Source: Candidatus Thorarchaeota archaeon MP11T_1 (GTDB lineage Archaea > Asgardarchaeota > Thorarchaeia > Thorarchaeales > Thorarchaeaceae). Taken from it: a DNA stretch of 19,964 nucleotides. The translations under genes and the position numbers were made by a program. Of this stretch, positions 7,431 through 15,640 are shown in pieces. The notes beneath the pieces are model-generated. The model was not told where the DNA came from. It ran no database searches and saw nothing but the letters and a program-made list of their open reading frames with translations. Each line of letters opens with the position of its first letter. Positions within the stretch are counted from its first letter, which is position 1. The stretch lies in the NCBI GenBank assembly GCA_002825515.1, contig PJET01000127.1, positions 1-19,964 on the forward strand, read 5' to 3'.

Positions 7431-8426
7431 GTGAAAATTCTGGTTACAGGAGCAACCGGGTTCATCGGAGGTAAGGTCGCTCAAAAGCTTCTTGAAGATG
7501 GCCATGATATTGTTGCTCTTGTTAGGGACACCAGCAACAGAGAAGGAATCCCCGAGAATATAGAGATTATTGAGGCTGACCTATTCGATATTCCTAGTCT
7601 TGAAAAGGCAGTTAAGGGAGTTAGTGTAGTTTATCACTTTGCCGCGTATTTTGATTTCTATCCAAGTGATGAAGATCTCATGTTCAAGGTAAATGTCGAG
7701 GGTGCCAGGAACATGATGACTGCATGTGCTGGGACTGACGTTGAGAGATTCATTTATTGTTCGTCAACTGAAACGATGGGTACAATCAGATTTCCTCCAG
7801 GGACTGAAGACACAGAACTAAGACCTGACTTCAGTTATGGTGAGAGTAAGATTCTAACTGAGAAAGTAATTCGTGAGATTACAGAAGACACAGGATTGGC
7901 TCACATTATTCTCAGACCAACGGGAGTGATGGGTGAAGGTGATCTATACGTTATGTATGAAGTCGTTCAGGAGGTCAATAATGGCAAAGTTTTTGCCTTA
8001 CCTCGAGACCTGAGTGCCGAATTCATGTTCACTCACATTGACGATATCGTATCCGGATTTGTTGCAGCCTTGACTCCTATGGCTGCTCTGAATAGCACGA
8101 TTATTCTTTGTCCCGATGAACCTATGAGTTGGGAGGAGTTTGTTGAGGTAGTTACTGAACGGCTTGGTGTTAAGCCTCCTCGGCTACGGGTTCCAAAATT
8201 GGTTGCCAAATTTGGAATGATGCTATTAAGCCCCTTCAAGAATCGGAAGAAGATGACTTTCTTCTGGCATGGAAAATCTGTTGATATGATGCATGCAAAT
8301 CGAGTGTATTCAAATGAGAGAGCAAAGCGTTTGCTTGGATGGGCTCCAAATGTACCTATGGTTGAAGGTCTTCAACGTGCGATAGACTGGTATTTCGAAA
8401 ATGGTTTACTAGAAAGGAGGTCCTGA
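7431..8426 (+). CDS. Extended SDR-family NAD(P)-dependent epimerase/reductase
   Basis: The 331-residue protein starts with the Rossmann motif TGATGFIGG (G7, G10, G13), has the extended-SDR S112 in CSSTE, and the active-site Y136-x3-K140 in SYGESK, followed by LRPTGVMG. This is the layout of NAD-dependent epimerases and dihydroflavonol-reductase-like enzymes such as the hopanoid-associated sugar epimerases. D33 at the end of strand 2 follows an arginine, so cofactor preference is not clear. Substrates could be nucleotide sugars, sterol-like or lipid carbonyls; I cannot choose. The start is GTG, supported by AGGTGAG five bases upstream. The last codons carry the AGGAGG for the next gene, which begins 3 bp after this stop, so the two are translationally coupled. 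Confidence 0.9.
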   Translation: MKILVTGATGFIGGKVAQKLLEDGHDIVALVRDTSNREGIPENIEIIEADLFDIPSLEKAVKGVSVVYHFAAYFDFYPSDEDLMFKVNVEGARNMMTACAGTDVERFIYCSSTETMGTIRFPPGTEDTELRPDFSYGESKILTEKVIREITEDTGLAHIILRPTGVMGEGDLYVMYEVVQEVNNGKVFALPRDLSAEFMFTHIDDIVSGFVAALTPMAALNSTIILCPDEPMSWEEFVEVVTERLGVKPPRLRVPKLVAKFGMMLLSPFKNRKKMTFFWHGKSVDMMHANRVYSNERAKRLLGWAPNVPMVEGLQRAIDWYFENGLLERRS

Positions 8427-8429
8427 GTT

Positions 8430-10148
8430 TTGGATTCTTTCATCGGATTTATTCTGATAATTCTACCCATTGTCTTAGCACTGGTTCTCCTTGTTTATTT
8501 CAAAAAAGCAGCTGATACTACTGGTGTTGTTGTCTGGATTGTTACTGTGTTGATTGCAATCATTGCATTTCAAACTGATGTTGGAGTGGCAATTACAGCA
8601 AGCATAGCAGGAATTGTAAGATCCTTTCCTATATCACTAATGGTGGCAACATCGATTCTGATGATGACATATATGCAAGAAACTGGAGCTCTGCAAAGAC
8701 TGATTGTTTTTTTCAAGACATTAGGGGGTGGAAGTCGTCCTATGCAAATTCTGATAATCAGCTTTGGCCTTGGTTTATTCTTGGTAGGAATCGGAGCAAC
8801 TCCTGTGTCGATGCTCCCTCCAGTTATGCTGGCTCTTGGGTTTTCTCCTTTGGTTTCTGTTGCACTTCCATCTATTGGCTATGACCCACTCACGACTTAT
8901 GCTCTTCTTGGTGTACCTGCACAAGTCTTTACTGACGTTTATTCAGGTGTTTCCGGTAGCGCAATAGACCTTTGGGTTTCTGGTTCAGTCTTCGCATCAT
9001 TCATGCCCGTAGTTTCTGTAGGAATAGCAATTGCAATGTTATGGATTGCAGGTGGAAAGAAGCTTTTGTTTAATAGAGAAGGTCTCTTCATTGCATTAAT
9101 AGCTGGGGTGACTGCAGGAATAACTGCGATTATCTGTAATCTAGAAGTAGTCAATCTGACACGCCTTACTAATGTGATAGCCGGAGCTGCTGTTCTTGGG
9201 GTTTTGTTTGTATACAACAAGGTTTCAAAGAAACCTTTCCTTGATAGGAAGCAGCTTGATGAGAAGGATTTGGAATCTGAAAAGACAATGAGCCTTTGGC
9301 GAGCAAGTATTCCTTGGGTCATTCTTGTATTTCTTTCATTAATTACTACACTTGTGGAACCAATCAGGATTCTTCTAGCGAATACACTTGACTTTGTAGT
9401 TAATTTCGGTCAATACCAGACCGCTGATTTTGCGCTACGTGGTTTGAGTATCAGCACCAAATTCCTCTGGCAGGCATATACACTCATGTTGATTGCCACA
9501 CTAGTTTCAATGCCATTCTTCAAGAATGATAGACAAGTGTTGAAGAACACCTATAACAAATTCATGAAACGAGCACCTCGACCTGTTCTTGCTGCTGCTA
9601 TATTTTTCGCGATGGCTGAAGTAATGAATTTTAGTGGATTCATTCCTGATGTTAGTGGAGTATGGATATTTCCTACAGATCCAACAAATAACATGGTCTA
9701 TCTATTGGCTTCATTAACATCCGCGGCTCTTGGAACAGCGTATCCATTAACAGCGGCATTTCTTGGTCTTTTAGCTGGTTTCATCTCAGGTTCTGAAACA
9801 TCTGCAATTGCAATGTTTACAAACTACCACTACCAAGCAAGTATGTCAATTGGAGCTAATTCTATTGTTGTCGCTGCATCAAATGGGATTGGAGGTGGTC
9901 TTGCGAGTGTCCTCAGTCCAGCAAAGATCCAGAACGCAGCAGCTGTCATTGATCAGATTGGCATAGAGGGAGATGTGATTCGATACGGCCTTGTTGTAGC
10001 AGTATTGATGACATTTGCCACAGCTCTAATGACTTTGATGTGGGCATTCCCATTGACCTTGTTTACCTTGGGCATTGTTTTATCAGCGATATTAGTAGTG
10101 AGTCTAGTAGGCGGGATAATCAATTGGGTAAAGCGTCCTTCTTCCTAG
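8430..10148 (+). CDS. L-lactate permease (LctP) family transporter
   Basis: The 572-residue polytopic protein has about 12-14 membrane helices from residue 5 to the C-terminus. I recognise LctP/LldP-family features: length, an N-terminal helix pair, the TSILMMTYMQETGAL and PPVMLALGFSPLVSVALP segments, and the late GLLAGFISGSETSA-x-AMF motif with the following NSIVVAASNGIGGGLAS stretch. The family carries L-lactate, D-lactate or glycolate in symport with protons. Substrate specificity here is inferred, as archaeal members are poorly characterised. The start is TTG, nine bases after AGGAGG located in the end of the SDR gene. It converges with the pterin dehydratase gene with a 7-bp gap. No lactate dehydrogenase is adjacent. 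Confidence 0.87.
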   Translation: MDSFIGFILIILPIVLALVLLVYFKKAADTTGVVVWIVTVLIAIIAFQTDVGVAITASIAGIVRSFPISLMVATSILMMTYMQETGALQRLIVFFKTLGGGSRPMQILIISFGLGLFLVGIGATPVSMLPPVMLALGFSPLVSVALPSIGYDPLTTYALLGVPAQVFTDVYSGVSGSAIDLWVSGSVFASFMPVVSVGIAIAMLWIAGGKKLLFNREGLFIALIAGVTAGITAIICNLEVVNLTRLTNVIAGAAVLGVLFVYNKVSKKPFLDRKQLDEKDLESEKTMSLWRASIPWVILVFLSLITTLVEPIRILLANTLDFVVNFGQYQTADFALRGLSISTKFLWQAYTLMLIATLVSMPFFKNDRQVLKNTYNKFMKRAPRPVLAAAIFFAMAEVMNFSGFIPDVSGVWIFPTDPTNNMVYLLASLTSAALGTAYPLTAAFLGLLAGFISGSETSAIAMFTNYHYQASMSIGANSIVVAASNGIGGGLASVLSPAKIQNAAAVIDQIGIEGDVIRYGLVVAVLMTFATALMTLMWAFPLTLFTLGIVLSAILVVSLVGGIINWVKRPSS

Positions 10149-10155
10149 AAAGCTA

Positions 10156-10497
10156 TTATATCTCGTCAATTTTGGCAGCTAGAATAAAATCGTTATCAAA
10201 CAAACCTTTGATCGCATGTGTCCAAAGAGTAAGAGTTACCTTATTCCATTGAATGAAGATGTCTGGATGATGACCTTCTTCCTCTGCAATTTCAGCTACG
10301 TTATTCACAAAGACCATTGCTTCTTTGAAATCTTTGAATTTGAAGCGTTTCTCTATTTTATCAATCTCACCAGGTGATTTAGTCCAACCTGGCACCGCAT
10401 CTAGCATCAATTTGACTTTCTCACTTTCTAATGGTGGTTGGTTTCCTCTGCATGGAACACACTTGAGCGATGCTAATTCTGATCTTGTTTTTGTCAT
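10156..10497 (-). CDS. Pterin-4a-carbinolamine dehydratase (PCD/DCoH family)
   Basis: The 113-residue protein matches the family length. The active-site signature EEEGHHPDI (H76, H77), W84 and the THAIKGL loop with H94 are all present, with the KFKDFKEAMVFVNNVAEIA helix before them. The N-terminal CVPCRG is common in microbial members. The enzyme dehydrates 4a-hydroxytetrahydrobiopterin. No aromatic amino-acid hydroxylase is in the window, and PCD-like proteins have also been linked to molybdopterin metabolism in comparative genomics, so the physiological role is open. An AGGAG lies ten bases before the ATG. A minus-strand TATA-like TAATATAAA at about 10524-10532 could drive it separately from the solute-binding protein gene, which ends 47 bp upstream. 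Confidence 0.92.
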   Translation of the reverse strand: MTKTRSELASLKCVPCRGNQPPLESEKVKLMLDAVPGWTKSPGEIDKIEKRFKFKDFKEAMVFVNNVAEIAEEEGHHPDIFIQWNKVTLTLWTHAIKGLFDNDFILAAKIDEI

Positions 10498-10544
10498 TGT
10501 CAGTAAACTCCTGTTAACTATCGTTTATATTATGTGTAAACATG

Positions 10545-11966
10545 TTAAATCCTTGCATATGGATGTATCAATCCTGAAAGCATAGTACGAAGAGTTTCAT
10601 ATCTCTGATTTGCAACAACCCGCCAGAGACGTGTGACTTCAACTAAGAATTCTGTGTTGGACAAATTGTTTAAGATACTAATAGAATAAGCCTCTGTAAA
10701 GCTCTCATTTGTATGAATATTTGGATTAATTATAGAAAGAGGTTCACCTAGCATTTCACCGAATTGATTGAACTGAGCATAATCTATTGAACCATTTTCA
10801 TATGCGCTGACAATATTCTTCCAGGTGAGTGTTAAATTCTGCCAAGCTGAAAAAACTGTTGAATTCATGTAGACCCTTAGAGCAATGTCTTCTGGTGAAT
10901 ACAAATCAGATACGCCAGGGCCTCCAGCTCTAATAGTCCAATTGAATTCCTCATAAAGGCTTGTTTCAATTTCATCTTGCATTACATTAAACGCTTCTCG
11001 ACGAACCGGTAAAAGACCCAATGCGGCCTCTAATAGGCTTGATTGACCTTCAGGAGAGAGTAGAAACTCAATGAATGCTTCTGATTGAGATTGATGCAAT
11101 GTTCCATTCGCTATCGCAATTGGATGTGGTGTAACACGAACCATGTCTTCCAAATGAACATAACTAATTGTAGGCGGAAATGACATGGAATCTCGTTCTC
11201 TGGAGGTTGTCAGTGCTATGGCAATTTCCCCCCTTAGAAGTGCGGCCAATGCATCACCTTCACTTGGATAGACTTGCGAATTAGCGTAGAGAAGTGTAAG
11301 ATCCTTAATTCCTACTTCCCATCCTAGTTTTTTAGTCAATATATGTTGAAACTGGTGCCCTATAGAAAGAGGTTCAGGAATATCCAATCCAATAAGTGAT
11401 GAATTCGATTCATAGAGCAAGAAATCAGGAGTGAGTAGATCCTCGATTGCATCAGGCGTTGTAAGTCCAAAGGCTTGAAGGAGTGTTTCGTTGACAAGCA
11501 GTTCGAAAATCGTTACTTGAATCCCATAGCTACACCAAACTGGGAGCCCCTCAGAGTATCTTTTCATGGAGACACCTGCTATTGTTTCGCTGACCTGAGA
11601 TACTAATGATCCTTCTATTGGTCTAAAGGAATTGGAATCTATAAGTTGGGACATGATGGGCAAATCTGCCATAACCAAATCAATTTGTCCCGATTGCGCA
11701 TACGCATCCCACATACTCGTGGCAGGACCTTCCCACTCAATATCGACGATGTTGTATTCATCTGCATAGCTGCTGGATAGGAATATCTCTTCTATCTGAT
11801 TTGCAAATGATAAATCATAACGAGTTAGAATTCGTAGAGTTGTTTCGGGAAGGGGTCTTGGAATTAGAAACGGTATCATGATAATAAAGGCGGATATGAT
11901 GATTGCTATGATAAGAAGCGCATCGATTCTTCTATCTCTGCCTAATTTCTCTCGCAATCCAAACAC
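10545..11966 (-). CDS. Membrane-anchored extracellular solute-binding protein
   Basis: The 473-residue protein has a basic N-terminus (GLREKLGRDRRID) and one strong hydrophobic helix at about 14-36, then a large extracellular domain. The helix has no obvious cleavage site or lipobox, so it probably stays as an anchor. The domain opens TLRILTRYDLSFANQIEEIF, contains DLVMADLP and a late QSEAFIEFLLSPEGQSSLLEAALG segment, the usual layout of ABC substrate-binding proteins of the iron/polyamine/sugar type. Numerous N-x-S/T sequons fit an exported archaeal glycoprotein. No permease or ATPase gene is adjacent, so ligand and partner are unknown. The GTG start is the first codon available; there is no strong Shine-Dalgarno. 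It diverges from the radical SAM gene. Confidence 0.82.
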   Translation of the reverse strand: MFGLREKLGRDRRIDALLIIAIIISAFIIMIPFLIPRPLPETTLRILTRYDLSFANQIEEIFLSSSYADEYNIVDIEWEGPATSMWDAYAQSGQIDLVMADLPIMSQLIDSNSFRPIEGSLVSQVSETIAGVSMKRYSEGLPVWCSYGIQVTIFELLVNETLLQAFGLTTPDAIEDLLTPDFLLYESNSSLIGLDIPEPLSIGHQFQHILTKKLGWEVGIKDLTLLYANSQVYPSEGDALAALLRGEIAIALTTSRERDSMSFPPTISYVHLEDMVRVTPHPIAIANGTLHQSQSEAFIEFLLSPEGQSSLLEAALGLLPVRREAFNVMQDEIETSLYEEFNWTIRAGGPGVSDLYSPEDIALRVYMNSTVFSAWQNLTLTWKNIVSAYENGSIDYAQFNQFGEMLGEPLSIINPNIHTNESFTEAYSISILNNLSNTEFLVEVTRLWRVVANQRYETLRTMLSGLIHPYARI

Positions 11967-12038
11967 GCCTACTTCAACACAACCTTGGATTTTGCAGAAA
12001 TAAATGAATTGAATTCAAATTCGAGAAGGTTAAATGTG

Positions 12039-12746
12039 ATGAAGTCTGAATTCTGGAGTAGTATTTCAACGAGCATCGCTGAAAGATGTGTTGTCCTAAT
12101 GTCAAAAGGCAATCTGACATATTGGCGTGGGAGTAGCTTCTACATAAACCCCACATCTCAGTGTGTCAATGACTGTTTATTTTGTGTGAGGCAGTTTGGT
12201 GAGGGTGTGTTTGGGTTTAACTTAGTCTTAAAACAAGACCCAAGCCCTGAGGACCTAGTAGAAGCAATAGAGAATGAATGGGATCCCAAATTTGAAGATG
12301 TAGCGATTGTAGGATTTGGAGAACCCTTGCTCAATCTAGATGCGGTTTTGGCGGCTATTAGAAAGCTCAAGCAATTGACTCATGTTCCGATCAGACTAAA
12401 TACTGATGGCCAAGCTAGGCTACTATACCCATCTCGTAATGTTGCAAGTGAACTTGCAGATGCAGGTCTTAATCGCATTCAAATCTCCCTCAATGCTCAG
12501 GACCCTGACACATATCTTAGGCTCTGTCGCCCAAAATTTGGTCGAGGTGCTTTCGAATCAATTCTCGAATTCGCTGAACAATGCAAACCATTGATGAAAG
12601 TTGAGCTATCGGCTGTGAACATCCCCGGTGTTGATATTGAAGCGTGCAGGGGAATTGCTGAAAGATTGGGTGTTGGTTTTCGAGTTCGAGTTTTCAAGGG
12701 TCCAGAAGGTGCTCTTGAAGGCATTTTACGGACCTTGGCATCATAG
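12039..12746 (+). CDS. Radical SAM protein, TatD-associated type
   Basis: The 235-residue protein carries the radical SAM cluster C42-x3-C46-x2-C49 in NPTSQCVNDCLFCVRQF, then GFNLVLKQDPSPEDLVEAI, AIVGFGEPLLN for SAM binding and a LNTDGQARL strand. The short length and the CVR-x-GFNL context resemble the radical SAM family found next to TatD nucleases; no TatD gene is in this window. Such proteins bind a 4Fe-4S cluster and cleave SAM; the substrate of this family is not known. The frame is open from a TTG at 11985. I prefer the ATG (or the GTG three bases before it) because AAGG precedes it and an AAATAAATG box at about 11997-12005 would place transcription just upstream. Downstream genes follow closely. 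Confidence 0.85.
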   Translation: MKSEFWSSISTSIAERCVVLMSKGNLTYWRGSSFYINPTSQCVNDCLFCVRQFGEGVFGFNLVLKQDPSPEDLVEAIENEWDPKFEDVAIVGFGEPLLNLDAVLAAIRKLKQLTHVPIRLNTDGQARLLYPSRNVASELADAGLNRIQISLNAQDPDTYLRLCRPKFGRGAFESILEFAEQCKPLMKVELSAVNIPGVDIEACRGIAERLGVGFRVRVFKGPEGALEGILRTLAS

Positions 12747-12774
12747 TCCAACTGTGGACAACTATATCTGGAAG

Positions 12775-13632
12775 ATGCAGTTATCTAATATCATGCCACT
12801 CCAAAAACTAATTGATGGAATCTTTGTGGATACTGATGGTACCAACGGAGGCAATTATGGTGCCATAGTTCTAGAAGACGAAGTTGTCATGATTGATTCA
12901 GGTATGATCCATACCAAGAGTCTACAAGCAAAGAAGTTTTTGGAGAGAGAAACTGGCTTACCAATTCTGAAACTGGTATTCACACACTCTCATAGCGACC
13001 ATGTTTTTGGGGCTCAAGCATTTGAGCCTGTGAGTCTTATTTCATCAGCTCCAACACGAAAAAGATGTGAGGAGAATCTAAAAAACGAATGGAAGATTGA
13101 GAATCTCAAGAAGAGATATGCTGAAATCAAGAATGAGCGGCCCGAATTATGGGATGCACTTCAGACACTATCGATTCGTTTACCAGATGTGGTTTTCAAG
13201 ACATACATTTTCTTGGGTAATAACGAAGAAATCTCTGTCAAACTTCTAGGTGGCCATACTGCAGGTTCATCAACTATTATTTCTCATCCACATGATGTAA
13301 TCTTCATTGGCGATTTAGTTTTCAGTGGTCAATTCCCCTATGGTGGAGATTCTACTTGTGACCCTGATAGATGGATTATGGCTCTTGAGGAGGTTCTAAA
13401 TCTGGGGCTCGAAACAGTAATCCCTGGACATGGTCCAATTTGTGGTCCTGGAGAGCTTGAAGAATATATGTTAGCATTGATGGATTTGAGAGCAAATGTT
13501 GAAGATGCCACAAGTTCAGGAATTACAGTTGAAGAGTTCATTAAGCAAGGTATGATTCCTCATGAGATTTCTACCGGGGCTGAACGATTTGCAGAGTTGA
13601 CTTTGACACATTGGTTTCAGTTCTATGGATGA
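12775..13632 (+). CDS. Metallo-beta-lactamase-fold hydrolase
   Basis: The 285-residue protein has the MBL metal site: H71-x-H73-x-D75-H76 in FTHSHSDHVFG, H161 in GGHTAGS, D180 in FIGDLVF and H219 in PGHG. This is the complete dinuclear set of glyoxalase-II-like or hydroxyacyl-thioesterase-like enzymes. There is no flavodiiron or beta-CASP extension. The substrate could be a thioester or lactone, but sequence alone does not decide. The frame is open from 12628 inside the radical SAM gene, yet the family-like region begins at QKLIDGIFV, so I chose the ATG at 12775; 12793 is the alternative. The gene begins 28 bp after the radical SAM stop, and the next gene starts 9 bp or less after its own stop, so all three form one transcription unit. 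Confidence 0.9.
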   Translation: MQLSNIMPLQKLIDGIFVDTDGTNGGNYGAIVLEDEVVMIDSGMIHTKSLQAKKFLERETGLPILKLVFTHSHSDHVFGAQAFEPVSLISSAPTRKRCEENLKNEWKIENLKKRYAEIKNERPELWDALQTLSIRLPDVVFKTYIFLGNNEEISVKLLGGHTAGSSTIISHPHDVIFIGDLVFSGQFPYGGDSTCDPDRWIMALEEVLNLGLETVIPGHGPICGPGELEEYMLALMDLRANVEDATSSGITVEEFIKQGMIPHEISTGAERFAELTLTHWFQFYG

Positions 13633-13641
13633 GTGACTATC

Positions 13642-15555
13642 ATGAACTTGTGGGAGTCCGCTACAATTGGCAACTTGGAGTTAGATAATCGTTTAGTCAT
13701 GTTAGCTACTCATTTGAATTATTGTGATGAAGATGGAATTGTTACAAATAGACTTGTAGAGTTCTATCGTGAGCGAGCAAAGCACAGACCTGGTTTGATT
13801 ATTGTTGGAGGTTGCTACACTGAACACCTTGGAATGAGCACACCAACAATGATAGGTATTAGTAAAGATGAACATATTGAAGGTTTACAGAGACTGACTG
13901 ACACTATTCACTCGTATAATGTGCCCGTTGCAGCTCAACTCTACCATGCAGGTAGATATGCACACTCTATTGTTTTGGGCGAACAAGCAGTTTCTGCATC
14001 AGCAGTAAAATGTCGATTAACTCATGAGACGCCTAGAGCCCTTACTACTGATGAAATCTCTGAAACAATCAACAACTTTGGTGCAGCGGCGAAGAGAGCA
14101 AAAGAAGCAGGGTTTGATTCAGTTGAAATCATTGGTTCAGCAGGATATCTGATCAACCAGTTCCTCGCAGAAGCTACCAACAAGAGAATAGATAGATACG
14201 GTGGGACTTTTGAAAACCGTTCAAGATTCCCACTTGAAATTGTAAAGTGTGTAAAAAAAGCTATAGGTCCAAATTTTCCCATTTTATATCGAATGAGCGG
14301 TGAGGATTTTGTCCCAGGTGGTCTCACATTAGATGATAATAGGAAACTCGCACCCAAACTAGTAGAGATGGGAGTTAATTGTTTGGATGTAACTGGAGGT
14401 TGGCATGAAACTAGAGTGCCGCAAATAACAATGAACATCCCCCGAGGTGGGTATGCATACTTAGCTGAAGGTATTGCTAGTGCCGTAGATGTTCCAGTTG
14501 TAGCTTGTAATCGAATCAATAGCGTAAGGCTTGCTGAACGGATTCTATCCCGAGAAAAAGTTCAGTTGATTGGTATGTCAAGGGGATTTTTGGCTGATCC
14601 TGCACTTCCTACTAAAGCGCAATCAGGTGAACACCATCTCACATGTCCATGCATTGCGTGCAATCAAGGGTGTCTTGATAGGGTCTTTATGATTGAACCT
14701 GTTACATGTACACTTAACCCATTTGCTGGGTATGAACTTGAACGAAAATTAGGTCCGCAAGGACTAGGGAAAATTGCTATCGTTGGTGGTGGGGCTGCAG
14801 GTATGGAAAGTGCTCGAGTTCTTAGATTGAGAGGATTTGATGTCACTCTGTATGAGCAAAACAACAGACTTGGAGGGTTACTTAATTTTGCAGCCAAAGT
14901 TCCTGGGAGAGGTGAGTTTGCTGCATACATTTCTTACATGGAACGTGAGCTCAAACATCTTGGTGTAGATATTCGACTTAATGAACCAGCTTCTGTTGAT
15001 AAACTTCTCAATGGAAACTTTGATTGTGTATTAGTTGCTAGCGGTACTGTAGCTGGAGCTCCAGCTATCGATGGTGTTGAGATGTCACATGTTACATCTG
15101 CTTATGATGCAATTTCACTTGGACTCGACAATCTTGGTGACGTTGCTATAATTGGTGGCCGTGGTTTGGGTTGCTATGCTGCACTATACCTTTCATCTCG
15201 TTCTAATTCTGTGCAAATCTTTGAATCTGATGAAGCAATTGGAGTTGATCTCGGCAGAACTACGAGGTGGGTGATTTTGAAGGAGCTCAAGAAGAAGGGA
15301 GTACAAACACACACTAATGCTGAAGTAATCGAGATTGACAGTGATTATATTTCGGTACTCTTCAGTGGTAAATATAGAAAGGTAAATGCTACAACCGTTG
15401 TCTTAGCCACACGTCCGCAACCTCAGGACCGTATTATTAAACGATTAGAAAAGACAAGCCTTCGAACAGAAGTCATTGGGTCTGCGAAGAAATCAATGAA
15501 CCTCCTCGAGGTCATTCATGACGCATATAAATTAGCAAATTCACTTCAGCTTTGA
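13642..15555 (+). CDS. 2,4-dienoyl-CoA reductase / NADH:flavin oxidoreductase (FadH type)
   Basis: The 637-residue protein has the three-part FadH architecture. Residues 1-330 form an Old-Yellow-Enzyme FMN barrel (IGNLELDNRLVM, QLYHAGRY, RYGGTFENRSRF). C337-x2-C340-x3-C344-x11-C356 binds a 4Fe-4S cluster with exactly the spacing of E. coli FadH. From 378 an FAD/NAD(P) domain begins with IAIVGGGAAGMESA. The FadH catalytic tyrosine and histidine are matched by Y169 in SAGYLINQF and H255 in GWHETR. FadH reduces 2,4-dienoyl-CoA with NADPH in unsaturated fatty-acid oxidation; related enzymes reduce trimethylamine or other enoates. A GTG at 13633 abuts the MBL stop, but GAGTGA then sits five bases before this ATG as ribosome site. 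Start uncertainty is three codons. Confidence 0.93.
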   Translation: MNLWESATIGNLELDNRLVMLATHLNYCDEDGIVTNRLVEFYRERAKHRPGLIIVGGCYTEHLGMSTPTMIGISKDEHIEGLQRLTDTIHSYNVPVAAQLYHAGRYAHSIVLGEQAVSASAVKCRLTHETPRALTTDEISETINNFGAAAKRAKEAGFDSVEIIGSAGYLINQFLAEATNKRIDRYGGTFENRSRFPLEIVKCVKKAIGPNFPILYRMSGEDFVPGGLTLDDNRKLAPKLVEMGVNCLDVTGGWHETRVPQITMNIPRGGYAYLAEGIASAVDVPVVACNRINSVRLAERILSREKVQLIGMSRGFLADPALPTKAQSGEHHLTCPCIACNQGCLDRVFMIEPVTCTLNPFAGYELERKLGPQGLGKIAIVGGGAAGMESARVLRLRGFDVTLYEQNNRLGGLLNFAAKVPGRGEFAAYISYMERELKHLGVDIRLNEPASVDKLLNGNFDCVLVASGTVAGAPAIDGVEMSHVTSAYDAISLGLDNLGDVAIIGGRGLGCYAALYLSSRSNSVQIFESDEAIGVDLGRTTRWVILKELKKKGVQTHTNAEVIEIDSDYISVLFSGKYRKVNATTVVLATRPQPQDRIIKRLEKTSLRTEVIGSAKKSMNLLEVIHDAYKLANSLQL

Positions 15556-15640
15556 ACGAAATCCCTGCCTAAGCCGATATTCTTTAATTGATTCAAAAGA
15601 GATTTTCTTTGAGTCTATACGACCGGGAGAACTGACAATA

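Noticed and set aside
8939..9322. A 127-codon minus-strand frame opposite the LctP permease.
   Set aside because: It mirrors the hydrophobic codon pattern of the permease and lacks a ribosome site or recognisable motif.
12628..12774. Starting the MBL hydrolase at 12628 inside the radical SAM gene.
   Set aside because: The extra 49 residues are an out-of-frame reading of the radical SAM coding region and lie before the conserved MBL fold.
14022..14519. A 165-codon minus-strand frame opposite the FadH-type gene.
   Set aside because: The plus-strand protein has intact catalytic residues and cofactor motifs across this stretch; the reverse frame is a composition shadow.
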